Positions 63,376 through 64,000 of a DNA stretch of 64,000 bases are shown piece after piece. The position numbers and the translations under genes were made by a program. The stretch comes from Favolaschia claudopus. Taxonomy: Eukaryota > Basidiomycota > Agaricomycetes > Agaricales > Mycenaceae. The DNA is taken from assembly GCA_037176885.1 (NCBI GenBank), contig JAWWNJ010000281.1, positions 1-64,000 on the forward strand, read 5' to 3'. The notes under the pieces were generated by a model that worked only from the letters and a program-made list of their open reading frames with translations, was not told the origin of the DNA and ran no database searches. Every line of letters starts with the position of its first letter. Position 1 is the first letter of the stretch.

Positions 63376-64000
63376 CTCATACTGCAGGCCGCTACGGAAT
63401 TTTTCGATCTCTGGGAACCTGCTGGTGTGCATCCGGAATCTTGCTTCATTGTAATTGCCACAATCCACAACGATCCCCTCACTTCATTTCTCGACGAGAT
63501 CTCGTCTAGTCAGGGCACTGGATCCTTGCGTACATCCCCCCATCCATCCCTTTCAGCAGACTCATCTCACAGCGATGTTGTGGTCTACAACGGGGATCCG
63601 GAATCACTTCTCCGCGAATTCTCGTTGCCTCAAAACCCATTCGCATCGCTACCAGAACGGCTTGGTGATCCGCCCATAGCGATTGTTGAATCGTCTGGAT
63701 CAGCGAGGGTACAGCGAGGTTCAACGAGGCGTCGTTCCGCTTCCCTGTGTGCAGTCTATGACTCTTTAAAACGTGTCGCCATTGCTGATGGCCATACCGA
63801 GCTGCTATCCAAAGCCCAATTCCGGATGAATACCACTCCCAAGCAAAAGCTGGTGCAGTACCGCTCCATGAATTGTCTGCTCGAGACATTGGGTCTCAGC
63901 AATACGAATCCCAAAGTGCCGCAGGAACTACAGGCCTCTATTTATACTAAACTCAGCTACGACATCGTTCTCAGGGCTTGCAACTGGAGCGGTCAGACAT
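63376..64000 (+). CDS. Partial open frame running off the window
   Basis: From an in-frame stop at 63373-63375 the plus strand stays open for 208 codons to the window end, without a Met until MNTTPKQKLVQYR (about 63827). An acceptor-like CTGCAG at 63382-63387 suggests an internal exon beginning near ATEFFDLWEPAGVHPESC. The middle is Ser/Pro-rich (GSLRTSPHPSLSADSSHS) and the end is helical (AVYDSLKRVAIADGHTELLS, ELQASIYTKLSYDIVLRACN). No domain recognised. Length and codon regularity support a real gene whose remainder lies to the right. Confidence 0.5.

Overview
The window looks like nuclear DNA of a filamentous fungus, most likely a mushroom-forming basidiomycete (Agaricomycetes). The evidence is short GT-AG introns (about 42-75 bp, one with a clear TACTAAT branch site), Tad-like LINE gag proteins, a fungal Ty1/copia element, a basidiomycete-type Helitron, several hAT and Tc1/mariner-type elements, and multi-exon genes that resemble lineage-expanded agaricomycete families from memory (no search could be run). 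The genus cannot be told. I see no rRNA, CRISPR or bacterial-style operon; 'operon' and RBS concepts do not apply.

Layout. 1-1.0 kb: 3' remnant of a LINE reverse transcriptase. 1.35 kb: a 37-base C run. 1.6-11.2 kb: a broken hAT transposase and a LINE ORF1 inside a 4,368-bp perfect head-to-tail tandem duplication (2438-6805 and 6806-11173), each copy carrying a 362-bp foldback element with a 9-bp target duplication. 12.3-17.7 kb: two multi-exon minus-strand genes of unknown function; the second is interrupted by an intact copia element (17803-23039, identical LTRs, TSD ATCCG). 23.6-27.8 kb: a small gene, a WD40 gene and a convergent chromodomain gene, then a LINE ORF1. 28.6-37.7 kb: a large minus-strand Helitron (HUH Rep plus PIF1-type helicase) disrupted by four separate TIR elements, each with its own target duplication. 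38-46.9 kb: mostly gene-poor, with small TIR elements and a degraded Tc1-like element. 46.98-51.2 kb: a cluster with a tyrosine recombinase, a SAP-domain protein and two further small proteins. 51.7-56.4 kb: a three-layer nest (hAT-type TIR element, Tc1/mariner-type transposon with extra genes, MITE). 56.6-59.85 kb: a multi-exon gene that looks intact. 60.6-62.1 kb: an internally deleted hAT. 63.4-64 kb: an open frame that runs off the end.

How it works together. Little here forms a pathway; it is a transposon graveyard with a few host genes. In several cases the insertions are clean enough that the pre-insertion order can be read from the target duplications, giving a relative chronology. 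The two most promising candidates for something undescribed are (1) the Tc1/mariner-type transposon with two accessory genes, one of which (a putative beta-grasp/PB1-like nuclear protein) recurs next to a different transposase fragment at 42.7 kb, and (2) the tyrosine recombinase / SAP protein / partner protein cluster at 47-51 kb.
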